Origin: Thermoflexales bacterium
GTDB lineage: Bacteria; Chloroflexota; Anaerolineae; J036; Brachytrichaceae
Length of the DNA stretch: 64,000 nucleotides
Assembly (NCBI GenBank): GCA_025056965.1
Contig: JANWVF010000152.1
Coordinates: forward strand, 1 to 64,000
Direction of reading: 5' to 3'
A program made the position numbers and the translations under genes. This document shows positions 47,469-56,300 of this stretch, piece after piece. Position 1 is the first letter of the stretch. The number at the start of each line of letters is the position of its first letter. The notes beneath the pieces are model-generated. The model searched no databases and was not told the DNA's origin. It worked only from the letters and a program-made list of their open reading frames with translations.

Positions 47469-48469
47469 CTTGATTCGTAGCGTATCCGTGGATCGAGCAA
47501 CGGATAGATGAGATCAACCAGGAACATCAGGATGGCGATCGAAAGAATCACGAAGAGCGTAATGCCGTAGATGACGAAGTAGTCATTCTTCAGGATGGCG
47601 TCGCCGAGCAAACCACCGAGGCCGGGCAAGCCATACAGCTGCTCGACCAGCACACCGGAGACGATGACGCTGCCAAACGCCAGGGCGAGGCCGGTGACCT
47701 GGGGCAACAGCGCGTTGCGCACATAGTACTGGCTGAAGATCGTGCGGGGATGCAGCCCTTTATGCTCGGCGAAGTTCACATAGTCCTCGCCTTGGATGGT
47801 GATGCCCATGCCGCGCATGCCCAACGCCCAGAAGCCAAGCGACGCAAGGATAAGGGAGATGGCCGGCAGGATCTGGTGGCGTGCCGCGTCGAGGATGAAC
47901 TCCAGCGTCAACGACGGCGTAATGCCCTGCGAGTATGCTCCCCCCATCGGCAGCAGCTTGAGGCGGAAGGCGATGAAGAAGATCAGCAACAGGCCAAGCA
48001 AATAGGCCGGCACGGCTTGCAGCATCATCAGCGGCGCCATCAGGCCTTTCACGAACCCCGGACTGCGCGGCCATGAGGCAAGCGCGCCGAGCAAATTGCC
48101 GAGGACGAAGGAAATTAACGTCGTCAGCGAGAGCAATACGATCGTCCAGGGCAGCGCCGATAAGATCAACTCCATCACCGTCTTGGGGAAGCGCGTCAGC
48201 GATGGCCCCAGATCACCGCGCAACACACCGCTCATGTATTCGACGTATTGCTCGAGCAGCGGCTTGTTCAGGCCGAATTTCACCTCGTAGGCCGCAATGA
48301 TCTGCTCTAGATCTTTCGGCGCAAAGCCTGTCGAGCGGGCGATCTCGGCGAAGCGTTCACGGATCGGATTGCGTTCGGACAGGCGCGGGATGAAGAAGAC
48401 GATTGTCGCAGCGACCCACACCACTGCGATCAGAAAGAGAATGCGTCTTATGAGGTATCCCAGTCTCAT
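47465..48469 (-). CDS. dppB: Peptide-type ABC transporter permease (DppB-like)
   Basis: A 334-residue permease: N-terminal RRILFLIAVVWVAATIVFFI helix, then GDLGPSLTRFPKTVMELI as in DppB, and the EAA loop (VNFAEHKGLHPRTIFSQYYVRN). Lies 135 bp downstream of the binding-protein gene, across a strong hairpin that may lower its expression relative to the binding protein. Confidence 0.93.
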   Translation of the reverse strand: MRLGYLIRRILFLIAVVWVAATIVFFIPRLSERNPIRERFAEIARSTGFAPKDLEQIIAAYEVKFGLNKPLLEQYVEYMSGVLRGDLGPSLTRFPKTVMELILSALPWTIVLLSLTTLISFVLGNLLGALASWPRSPGFVKGLMAPLMMLQAVPAYLLGLLLIFFIAFRLKLLPMGGAYSQGITPSLTLEFILDAARHQILPAISLILASLGFWALGMRGMGITIQGEDYVNFAEHKGLHPRTIFSQYYVRNALLPQVTGLALAFGSVIVSGVLVEQLYGLPGLGGLLGDAILKNDYFVIYGITLFVILSIAILMFLVDLIYPLLDPRIRYESR

Positions 48470-48534
48470 CGAACTACGCGCATCACGACGGAAGGCTCAC
48501 GGTCAAGAGCAAGCCGTGATACAGTGACGATGAA

Positions 48535-48565
48535 GCCCTGGTCTCCCTCGAGGGGAGACCAGGGC
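48535..48565 (-). other. Intercistronic hairpin between the binding-protein and permease genes
   Basis: A perfect 13-bp stem (48535-48547 with 48553-48565) around a 5-nt loop, 39 bp after the dppA stop, without a T-run. Such hairpins after solute-binding-protein genes commonly stabilise the upstream mRNA or partly terminate. A smaller stem (CACGG/CCGTG) stands next to it on the side toward dppB. Confidence 0.75.
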
Positions 48566-48604
48566 ATCGCACATGGCTTCGGTTTTCTGAGCGCACGGGC
48601 GAAT

Positions 48605-50431
48605 TTAGCTGGCCGGCTTCAGCGCAGCGATGACGCGCGGACCGGTCCAGTGCCAGAACGCACCGTTGTAGCCCTCGCCGACGTTCGTCTCGGTTGGCCA
48701 GTTCACCCAGTAGGTTTGGTTGTAGGCAATGCGGTGCAACCACTGGATAATCGGCACGTTGATGACGTCCTTGTAGTAGAACTCCATCGCCTGCAGCGCC
48801 AGCTCGTCAAAGCGCGGGTCACCCGCGGGATACTTCGCCATCTCCAGCACTAGCTTCTCGAACTCGGGGTTGTTGTAGCGAGAGAAGTTGTTGCTGCCGG
48901 CGACGTTGCCCGTCGGTTTGGTGTTAAACAGCTCGAACACCGCGAACGGGTCGCGCAGGCTGGCGCCGTGACCGAACATGTAAAGCCCGGGGCGGCCTTG
49001 AGCCATGTTGTTGTATGCCTCCGGCGAGAAGTCCGGGCCTTCGCCGGTATCGAATCCGGCCTGGCGCAACATCTCGGCCAAGACCGGCACGATGTCGGCG
49101 TGAATGTTGGCGAAGCCGCTGATCTGCGCCGGCACGGTCTTGCCGTCCTTTTCCCACAGGCCGTCAGCATTCTTCTTGTAGCCGGCCTCCTCCATCAGCT
49201 TGGCCGATTCCTCCAGGTCGAACTTGCGCGGCTGGTACTTCTCGACGATGGCTTGGACGCCGGGCGAGTCGGCGAACTTCTGCAGCGGCGGATACAGCGG
49301 GAAGGGGTAGATGGTGCTGACTTTCGCGCCGTTGTAGACCACCTCGTCAATTTGGTCGCGGTTCACTGCGCGGTTGATGGCGCGGCGCACGCGCACATCG
49401 TTGAACGGCTCGATCTCCAGGTTCATCCACAGGGCGTTGGGCCACCAGTCGAGATAACCGTGCGGCTCGTTTTGGCCGGTGTGGGTGGTGACTTTGGGGT
49501 TCTGCTTCAGGATGTTGGCGATGATGTCGTTGCGGAAGTCCAGCGCCGTGTCCAGCTCATTGTTCACCACGCGCTGGGCGACCACGCCCATGTCGTCGCC
49601 GATGCGCTGCATGATCACGCGCTTGACCTCGGGCATAGGTTGGAAGCCGGTCTTGATCGCCCACCAATCCTCGCGCAAGTCAAAGATCTTCTGATTGTTC
49701 GTCCAGGATACGATCTTGTATGGGCCGGAGTGCGGCATGTCCAGGCCACCGGGGAAGGCAGTGACGTCGGCTTCCTTCTCCAGCACGTGGGCAGGCACGA
49801 TGGGGCGACCGGTGTCGAAGTGCGCAGTAAGCACATCGAACACGAAGCGCGGCGACGGCTGCTTGAAGATAATCTTGACCGTCTTGTCGTCAACGGCGAC
49901 CGCCTCCTTCACATACGGCGCGACGCGGCTGTGATAGTCCAGCTTGTCGTTGTCGCGCCAAGAGTTTACCGTGAAGACCACGTCCTTCGAGGTGATCGGC
50001 GTGCCGTCGCTCCACTCGATGCCATCGCGCAGCTTGATCGTTACCTCGGTGAAGTCGGCGTTGTATTCAGGATCGCCGGCCGCCAGCCAAGGATACACCG
50101 TGTCCGAGAAGGCGGCCCAGTAATACAGCGGTTCCCAGAGCGACGAGTTGAAGTTCTGATGGTTGTGACCCGCCGCGAACGGGTTGGTCAGGCCGATATT
50201 GTCGAAGTCGCTGGTGCTCCAACCCATGATCACGGTGCGGTTGCGAGGCACCTCTGGGATTTGTGCTGCCGGTGCCGCCGTGGCCTCGGCAGCAGGTTGG
50301 GCCGGTTGTTCACCAGCCGGCGCGGCTGGTGCGGCGGGAGTAGCGGGTGCACACGCGGCAATTACGGCGCCGCTACCGGCGAGAGCTGACAATCGCAGCA
50401 ATTGCCTTCGGGTGATTTTGTTCTTGGTCAT
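48605..50431 (-). CDS. dppA: Family-5 extracellular solute-binding lipoprotein (DppA-like)
   Basis: A 608-residue substrate-binding protein that captures peptides or oligosaccharides for the DppBCDF-type importer. The N-terminus has RR at 8-9 followed by a hydrophobic stretch and a lipobox VIAAC with Cys27. This looks like a Tat-type or Sec lipoprotein signal. An Ala/Pro-rich linker (28-60) precedes the family-5 domain (LWEPLYYW, FTEVTIKLRDGIEWSDGTPITSKDV, and MNLEIEPFNDVRVRRAINRAV). Several Trp in the C-terminal part (NWPTETNVG, FWHWTG) suit sugar stacking, so an oligosaccharide ligand is possible. ATG 50431 is chosen; AGGAGGAT is 11-13 nt upstream. Confidence 0.92.
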   Translation of the reverse strand: MTKNKITRRQLLRLSALAGSGAVIAACAPATPAAPAAPAGEQPAQPAAEATAAPAAQIPEVPRNRTVIMGWSTSDFDNIGLTNPFAAGHNHQNFNSSLWEPLYYWAAFSDTVYPWLAAGDPEYNADFTEVTIKLRDGIEWSDGTPITSKDVVFTVNSWRDNDKLDYHSRVAPYVKEAVAVDDKTVKIIFKQPSPRFVFDVLTAHFDTGRPIVPAHVLEKEADVTAFPGGLDMPHSGPYKIVSWTNNQKIFDLREDWWAIKTGFQPMPEVKRVIMQRIGDDMGVVAQRVVNNELDTALDFRNDIIANILKQNPKVTTHTGQNEPHGYLDWWPNALWMNLEIEPFNDVRVRRAINRAVNRDQIDEVVYNGAKVSTIYPFPLYPPLQKFADSPGVQAIVEKYQPRKFDLEESAKLMEEAGYKKNADGLWEKDGKTVPAQISGFANIHADIVPVLAEMLRQAGFDTGEGPDFSPEAYNNMAQGRPGLYMFGHGASLRDPFAVFELFNTKPTGNVAGSNNFSRYNNPEFEKLVLEMAKYPAGDPRFDELALQAMEFYYKDVINVPIIQWLHRIAYNQTYWVNWPTETNVGEGYNGAFWHWTGPRVIAALKPAS

Positions 50432-50451
50432 GGTGGGTCTTAATCCTCCTG

Positions 50452-50464
50452 GTTCAAATTGAAC
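50452..50464 (-). promoter_or_regulatory. Palindromic operator candidate upstream of dppA
   Basis: GTTCAA-A-TTGAAC, a perfect 6-1-6 palindrome, lies 20-33 bp upstream of the dppA start. A GC-rich dyad (GGCGGC-TCG-GCCGCC, 50479-50493) is next to it. A repressor site in the leader is plausible; no regulator gene is adjacent. Confidence 0.4.
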
Positions 50465-50619
50465 TGAGAAATCTATTCGGCGGCTCGGCCGCCAGGAGCG
50501 CAAACATGTAGCTGGCGCGTAGCTAGCCTTCCTACTGTTCTAGCACAAGCTAACCAAATGAGCAAACCCAACTGACGATGCGGCTTAGCCTGACCCAACT
50601 CGCATCTTCCGCGGCAAGG

Positions 50620-52098
50620 TCAGCCTTTTGCGCCGCGCAGCGCATTCAGCAATTGATTCACCCACACACCGCCGAAGCCCAGCGCGTAGATCAACATCGG
50701 CGCAACCGCCAGCCACGATCCGAACTGCAAGATCGAGATCACCATGCCGGCGATGTAGAGCGCCAGCCCCAACTCGATCCACATCGTCCAATCCGGCCGG
50801 ACGAGGTAGGCCTTCGGCGCAGTGCGCGAGGCACTCCGATGCAGCTTGGGCGTGCGCGCGAAGTCGCCGGTTTGTTTCTCGAACACGGCTGCGAGCATGG
50901 CGACGGTGTTCGAGAAAGAGACGCCGACACCCAGCATGAGCGAGATCGGCAGATCGCGCAAGAATTGAAGCGATGATCTCCCACGCGCCGCATGCGCCGT
51001 GAACATCGAAGCGATCGGCGCGAGGCTGAGCAAGCTTATGGCGTTCACCCACACGGGCAGGCCGACGGATGCGCCCTGCTGGACGTTCAGCACAGAATGC
51101 AGCACCAAGAGCGGGGCAGTCACGCTGATCAGCAAGATGATCGGGTGGATGAAGTAGCCCGTCAGGTGCATCCCGGCAGCGAGCTTTTGGCGCAGCGGCA
51201 GCGCCGAGGCGAGGATAGCCGGTAGCAGCTTGCGCACCGTCTGCAAGGTGCCGCGCGCCCAGCGCGCCTGCTGGCGCTTGTAAGCGAGGACATCATTGGG
51301 CAGCTCACTCGGAGCCGATTCATCAGCCAAGTAGACGCCTCGCCAACCGCGTAGTTCGGCACGATAGCTCAGGTCGAGGTCTTCCGTCAACGTGTCGTGT
51401 TGCCAGCCACCGGCATCCTCGATGCACGCGCGGCGCCAGACGCCGGCGGAGCCGTTAAAGTTCATGAGCAGGCCATAGCTGCTGCGCACCGGTTGTTCGA
51501 CGATGAAATGCACATCTAGGGTCATGGCCTGTGCTCGCGTAAGCAAGCTGGCATCACGATTCAGGTAATCCCAGCGCGTCTGCACGAAGCCCACGCGCGG
51601 GTCGTCGAAGACGCGCCGTTCACAGATCAGTCGGCGCAGAAAGTCCGGCGCGGGCAGAAAATCCGCGTCGAAGATGGCGATGAGCTCACCCATCGCACGC
51701 GCCAGCCCGGTGGCCAGCGCGCCCGCCTTGTAGCCCGTGCGGTGTGGACGGTGAATCAGTTCAATGTGCACGCCGGCGCAGCGCGCGCGCGCCACAGCTC
51801 GGCGCGCGATCTCCGTCGTGTCATCCGTCGAGTCATCCAGCACCTGAATCTGCAGCTTATCAGGTGGGTAGTCTTGTGCAGCGGCTGCCGTGATGATCCG
51901 CTCGGCAACGTACCGCTCGTTGAACAGAGGAATTTGCACGGTGACGCTCGGCACATCATCGCAGGTCTGGCTTCGCAGCATCGGCTGCGGATCGGATGGG
52001 CGCGCGCGCAGATACAGCGCCAGCAATACGCCCTGGTGCAACGCGTAGGCCGAGAGCAGGATCAGGCAGAGCGCGTATAGGGCAACGACGATCTCCAT
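50620..52098 (-). CDS. Processive family-2 glycosyltransferase (cellulose/mannan-synthase-like)
   Basis: A 492-residue GT2 with membrane helices at both ends. It has an N-terminal helix (about 3-28), then DDST, FDADFLP (DXD), [10 protein letters not shown] and [11 protein letters not shown] (Q-x-x-R-W), the full set of processive GT2 motifs. Several transmembrane helices follow. It would polymerise a beta-linked glucan or mannan across the membrane; the polymer is unknown. No BcsB-like partner is next to it. Confidence 0.9.
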   Translation of the reverse strand: MEIVVALYALCLILLSAYALHQGVLLALYLRARPSDPQPMLRSQTCDDVPSVTVQIPLFNERYVAERIITAAAAQDYPPDKLQIQVLDDSTDDTTEIARRAVARARCAGVHIELIHRPHRTGYKAGALATGLARAMGELIAIFDADFLPAPDFLRRLICERRVFDDPRVGFVQTRWDYLNRDASLLTRAQAMTLDVHFIVEQPVRSSYGLLMNFNGSAGVWRRACIEDAGGWQHDTLTEDLDLSYRAELRGWRGVYLADESAPSELPNDVLAYKRQQARWARGTLQTVRKLLPAILASALPLRQKLAAGMHLTGYFIHPIILLISVTAPLLVLHSVLNVQQGASVGLPVWVNAISLLSLAPIASMFTAHAARGRSSLQFLRDLPISLMLGVGVSFSNTVAMLAAVFEKQTGDFARTPKLHRSASRTAPKAYLVRPDWTMWIELGLALYIAGMVISILQFGSWLAVAPMLIYALGFGGVWVNQLLNALRGAKG

Positions 52099-52130
52099 GC
52101 GGGTAGTGCGGCCGGTGATGACAGGGAGGC

Positions 52131-52182
52131 AAACAAAAAGCCACGCAAGCGTTCATCCGACGTGAATGAACACGCGTGGCTT
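52131..52182 (-). terminator. Rho-independent terminator after the first BFN gene
   Basis: On the minus strand AAGCCACGC (52182-52174) pairs with GCGTGGCTT (52147-52139), with an inner GTTCAT/ATGAAC helix. It is followed by TTTTTGTTTG. It lies 21 bp after the stop at 52203 and separates it from the GT2 gene. Confidence 0.88.
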
Positions 52183-52202
52183 GTCTCACTGTGCGCTAGA
52201 GG

Positions 52203-52688
52203 CTATTTCTTATCTAGATCGTCTAAATCGAGTGTGCTTAGGAAGTCCTTGAAAGCGCCCAGGTCTTCTTCTTGGCCGGCCTCTTCTTCAGGTTGTTGTC
52301 CATGTTGTGCCATGATGTCGTCGTCCACGTAGATCGAGCAGCCGACGCGCACCGCAATGGCGATCGCATCACTCGGGCGCGAATCTATGCTCAAGTCTTT
52401 GCCGTCGCGCGTCCTCAAAACTAGCCGGGCATAGAACGTCTCTTCGCGCAAATCGTTGACGATCACATAGCGCACCGTAGCCCCGAGCTCGCGAATGGCG
52501 TTCACGATCAGATCATGCGTCAAAGGACGAGCGACTCGCGTGTTGGTGAGATGAATGGTGATTGCCTCGGCTTCCGGCTGGCCGATCCAAATCGGCAGAA
52601 AGCGCTCGGACTCTAGATCTTTTAGGATGACCACACGATGCGAACTCATGGAGTAGACGCGCACGGCATCCACCTTTACTTCCACCAT
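52203..52688 (-). CDS. Bifunctional nuclease-domain protein (BFN)
   Basis: A BFN (DUF151) protein of 161 aa, a small possibly nuclease domain known from plant defence and bacterial homologues. LPIWIGQPEAEAITIHL and SRPSDAIAIAVRVGCSIYVDD are the conserved segments. The C-terminal acidic tail EDLGAFKDFLSTLDLDDLDK is nearly the same in its neighbour. GAGGAGG stands before ATG 52688. Paralogue of the next gene, about 100 bp away in the same direction. Confidence 0.88.
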   Translation of the reverse strand: MVEVKVDAVRVYSMSSHRVVILKDLESERFLPIWIGQPEAEAITIHLTNTRVARPLTHDLIVNAIRELGATVRYVIVNDLREETFYARLVLRTRDGKDLSIDSRPSDAIAIAVRVGCSIYVDDDIMAQHGQQPEEEAGQEEDLGAFKDFLSTLDLDDLDKK

Positions 52689-52792
52689 ATGTCTTCGCCT
52701 CCTCGTGTCTATTTCATTATGGTCAGCATGACCACGCACTGCCAAAAATGTCATCCCTAACGGGCGACCCACCCGCTTACCAAAGCTGGGGA

Positions 52793-53293
52793 TTACTTGT
52801 CCTTGTCTAGATCGCTCAAGTCGAGCGAGCTGATGAAGTCACTGAAGGCGCCTAGGTCTTCCTTACTGTCGGCCTCTGCTTCATCTGTTAGCTCGACCCC
52901 GGCCACTTCGAGGACATGCTCATCTACGAAGATCGGACAATCCAAGCGCACCGCGATGGCGATGGCGTCGCTCGGTCGGGCGTCGAGCACGATCTCCTGC
53001 TCATCCTCTCCGAGGTGCATGACGATGGATGCGTAGAAGTGTTGGTTGCGCAGATCGTTGATGAGCACGTAGCTCAGGCGCGCGTTGAGCTTGCTGAGGA
53101 TGCTGGCTGCCAGATCATGGGTGAGCGGGCGAGGAACGCTTACGCCGTTCAAGTGGAACGAGATCGCATCTCCCTCCGTTTTGCCGATGAAGATCGGCAG
53201 ACGACGCTCGCCATCTAACTCCTTTAGGATGACCACCTGCTGATTAGTGCTCATCAGGCTTATGCGAATACTCTCGATCTTCATCTCGATCAT
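52793..53293 (-). CDS. Bifunctional nuclease-domain protein (BFN), tandem paralogue
   Basis: A second BFN protein, 166 aa, with the same core (LPIFIGKTEGDAISFHL, ARPSDAIAIAVRLDCPIFVDE) and the same C-terminal tail EDLGAFSDFISSLDLSDLDK. This is a tandem duplication. GGAGG is about 12 nt before the ATG and TATAAT about 33 nt before it. The two may form heterodimers or act on different nucleic acids. Confidence 0.88.
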   Translation of the reverse strand: MIEMKIESIRISLMSTNQQVVILKELDGERRLPIFIGKTEGDAISFHLNGVSVPRPLTHDLAASILSKLNARLSYVLINDLRNQHFYASIVMHLGEDEQEIVLDARPSDAIAIAVRLDCPIFVDEHVLEVAGVELTDEAEADSKEDLGAFSDFISSLDLSDLDKDK

Positions 53294-53326
53294 GTCTGGG
53301 CAGCCTCCGACTCGACGTCAAGCAAG

Positions 53327-53332
53327 ATTATA
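53327..53332 (-). promoter_or_regulatory. -10 box for the BFN pair
   Basis: TATAAT on the minus strand, 34 nt upstream of ATG 53293. The -35 at 17-bp spacing is poor. It is divergent from the TACAAT box of the permease gene at 53387-53392, so this 111-bp region likely holds two promoters. Confidence 0.45.
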
Positions 53333-53386
53333 TATGGCGTATCGCAAGGTGAGATGGCTGCGACCACGGCGGCTGGCCCGGGGCAT

Positions 53387-53392
53387 TACAAT
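53387..53392 (+). promoter_or_regulatory. -10-like box 12 nt before the permease ATG
   Basis: TACAAT on the plus strand ends 12 nt before ATG 53405, giving a predicted leader of about 5 nt, with no ribosome site. Confidence 0.4.
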
Positions 53393-53404
53393 CTTGCAAG
53401 ACGC

Positions 53405-54472
53405 ATGAGTCAACGGCGGCTGTCCGCTCTTCTCCTAGTTGCGCTGGCCATCCTGCTTGGCACGATCGCGCTGGACGTCCTACTCCCTTTCGTGCGCTTG
53501 CCGGTAGCGCCACTCCCCGACCTGCTGCAGAACTACGTCACGATCTTTCTCGGCATCTTTATCGAGGCAGCGCCGTTCCTGTTGCTCGGCAGCCTCACTT
53601 CGGGGCTGATCGCCGAATTCGTCAGCGCCGACGACGTAGCGCGCTTCTTCCCGCGCCATCGGTTTGCCGGCACAGTAGCCGGCGCGCTGCTGGGGGTGAT
53701 CTTCCCGGTGTGTGAGTGCGGAGTGGTGCCGGTGGTGCGGAGGCTGTATCAGAAGGGCTTTCCCATCTCGGCCGGCATCGCATTTTTACTGGGCGCGCCT
53801 GTTTTGAATCCGATCGTCATCGCCAGCACCTACGCTGCCTTCGGCCTTGGACCGGTCTTCTGGGGGCGCATCCTCTTCACCCTGTTGATCGCGACAGGTA
53901 TCGGCCTGGTGTTCAGCACACAGCCGAACCTGGCACGTGTGATCGCGCCACGCACGCTTGTGCCAATCATCGGAGGGGTAGACGGTCCACAGGTCCCTCT
54001 GCACGGTTCGCCCGCTTCTGTTTCGCCGCTGCCTCTTCCAAGACAGGTCGCTCGCTCGATTCCCTCACGCCTGCAAAATGCCTTCAGCATCGCCACAGAC
54101 GAACTCTTCGACATGGGGCGGTTTCTGGTCATCGGCTCGTTGATGGCCACCACGCTCCAGACATTCATCCCGCAGCCGGCCTTGATCGGCATCGGTCGCG
54201 ATTCGGTTACTTCGGTGATCGCCCTACAACTGCTGGCGTTCATGCTCTCGGTATGCAGCACCGTAGACGCTTTTCTAGCGCTCTCGTTCGTCAACACGTT
54301 CACCGTCGGCTCGATCATCGTTTTCCTGGTGTTCGGGCCGATGGTGGACATCAAGAGCACCACGCTGTATTTAAACGTCTTCCGCCCGCGCGTGGTGTTC
54401 TACGTCGTCACGCTCTGCTTCCTGTCCACGCTGCTCATTGGGGTGTTCATTAACTTGAACGTCGCTTGGTAA
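53405..54472 (+). CDS. DUF318/YraQ family permease
   Basis: A 355-residue integral membrane protein with the conserved FPVCECGVVPVVRRL motif (about residues 99-113) and the matching second-half segment SVCSTVDAFLALSF, both typical of the YraQ/DUF318 permease group. Members are linked to metal or arsenical export. The substrate is unknown here. ATG 53405 (MSQRRLSAL) is chosen. Followed by tgt after 19 bp. Confidence 0.8.
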   Translation: MSQRRLSALLLVALAILLGTIALDVLLPFVRLPVAPLPDLLQNYVTIFLGIFIEAAPFLLLGSLTSGLIAEFVSADDVARFFPRHRFAGTVAGALLGVIFPVCECGVVPVVRRLYQKGFPISAGIAFLLGAPVLNPIVIASTYAAFGLGPVFWGRILFTLLIATGIGLVFSTQPNLARVIAPRTLVPIIGGVDGPQVPLHGSPASVSPLPLPRQVARSIPSRLQNAFSIATDELFDMGRFLVIGSLMATTLQTFIPQPALIGIGRDSVTSVIALQLLAFMLSVCSTVDAFLALSFVNTFTVGSIIVFLVFGPMVDIKSTTLYLNVFRPRVVFYVVTLCFLSTLLIGVFINLNVAW

Positions 54473-54485
54473 GGCGATGGATTGA

Positions 54486-55613
<1,128 letters not shown>

Positions 55614-55660
55614 CGTCGCGTCTAACATGCTCTAATGCTCCCTCCCTACGATGCAAATTG

Positions 55661-55685
55661 AATTTGGCGCCCGAGGCGCCAAGTT
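55661..55685 (+). promoter_or_regulatory. Inverted repeat in the hsp20 leader
   Basis: TTGGCGCC-CGA-GGCGCCAA, 8 bp perfect, extendable to 11 bp with one G-U pair, lies 34 bp upstream of the hsp20 ATG and 48 bp after tgt. It is neither CIRCE nor HAIR. It could be a repressor operator or a temperature-responsive leader hairpin. It is also a possible terminator of tgt, but there is no T-run. Confidence 0.45.
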
Positions 55686-55718
55686 AGAAAGATTCGTTCA
55701 TAACTAGGAGGGAGAGCT

Positions 55719-56183
55719 ATGGCAACCTATCTGACTCGCAGGACTTGGAATCCGGCCGGTGAGATGCTCGCGCTGAGCGAGGTGATGGATCAGCTGATGC
55801 GCAACGCCTTCGTCAACACCAGCCGCTGGCTAGAGAACGGTTTCAACTTCGAGGCACCGGCGATTGATGTCGTGGAGACGCCGGAAGGCTTCACGATCAA
55901 GGCGGCGCTGCCCGGTTGGAAGCCGGAGGACGTGGATGTGACGGTGGAGAATGGCACGCTCACCCTGAAGGGCGAGTGGAAGCACGAGGAAGAGAACAAG
56001 GACGACAAGAGCCGCTGGCATCGCCGGGAAATTCGCTATAGCTCCTTCGAGCGCAGCATCGCGCTGCCCACCGAAGTAGAGGCGGACAAGGCGAAGGCGG
56101 AGTTTGAGAACGGCATCCTCACCCTGACGATTCCGAAGGCTGAGGTCGTCAAGCCGAAGCAGATTAAGATCGCTGTAAAGTAA
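55719..56183 (+). CDS. Hsp20 / alpha-crystallin small heat-shock protein
   Basis: A 154-residue small heat-shock chaperone, cytoplasmic, forming oligomers that hold denaturing proteins. The alpha-crystallin domain runs from about 46 to 148, with PAIDVVETPEGFTIKAALPGW, DVDVTVENGTLTLKGEW and FENGILTLTIPKAE (the conserved I-x-I/V-type strand end). GGAGGGAG sits directly before the ATG. A dyad lies upstream. Confidence 0.95.
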   Translation: MATYLTRRTWNPAGEMLALSEVMDQLMRNAFVNTSRWLENGFNFEAPAIDVVETPEGFTIKAALPGWKPEDVDVTVENGTLTLKGEWKHEEENKDDKSRWHRREIRYSSFERSIALPTEVEADKAKAEFENGILTLTIPKAEVVKPKQIKIAVK

Positions 56184-56252
56184 ACCTCGCGGTGCGTCGC
56201 GCAACGCGATCACCGGCGGATGGGGCGGTGCGGAGTTACCGCGCTGCCTGCG

Positions 56253-56281
56253 AACCGGCCATCAGGCCGGTTCATTATTTT
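56253..56281 (+). terminator. Terminator of hsp20
   Basis: AACCGGCC-ATCA-GGCCGGTT, an 8-bp stem with a 4-nt loop, followed by CATTATTTT. It lies 70 bp after the hsp20 stop and 20 bp before the convergent selB stop. Confidence 0.7.
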
Positions 56282-56300
56282 CCGCTGCCCATCCTAGGCG

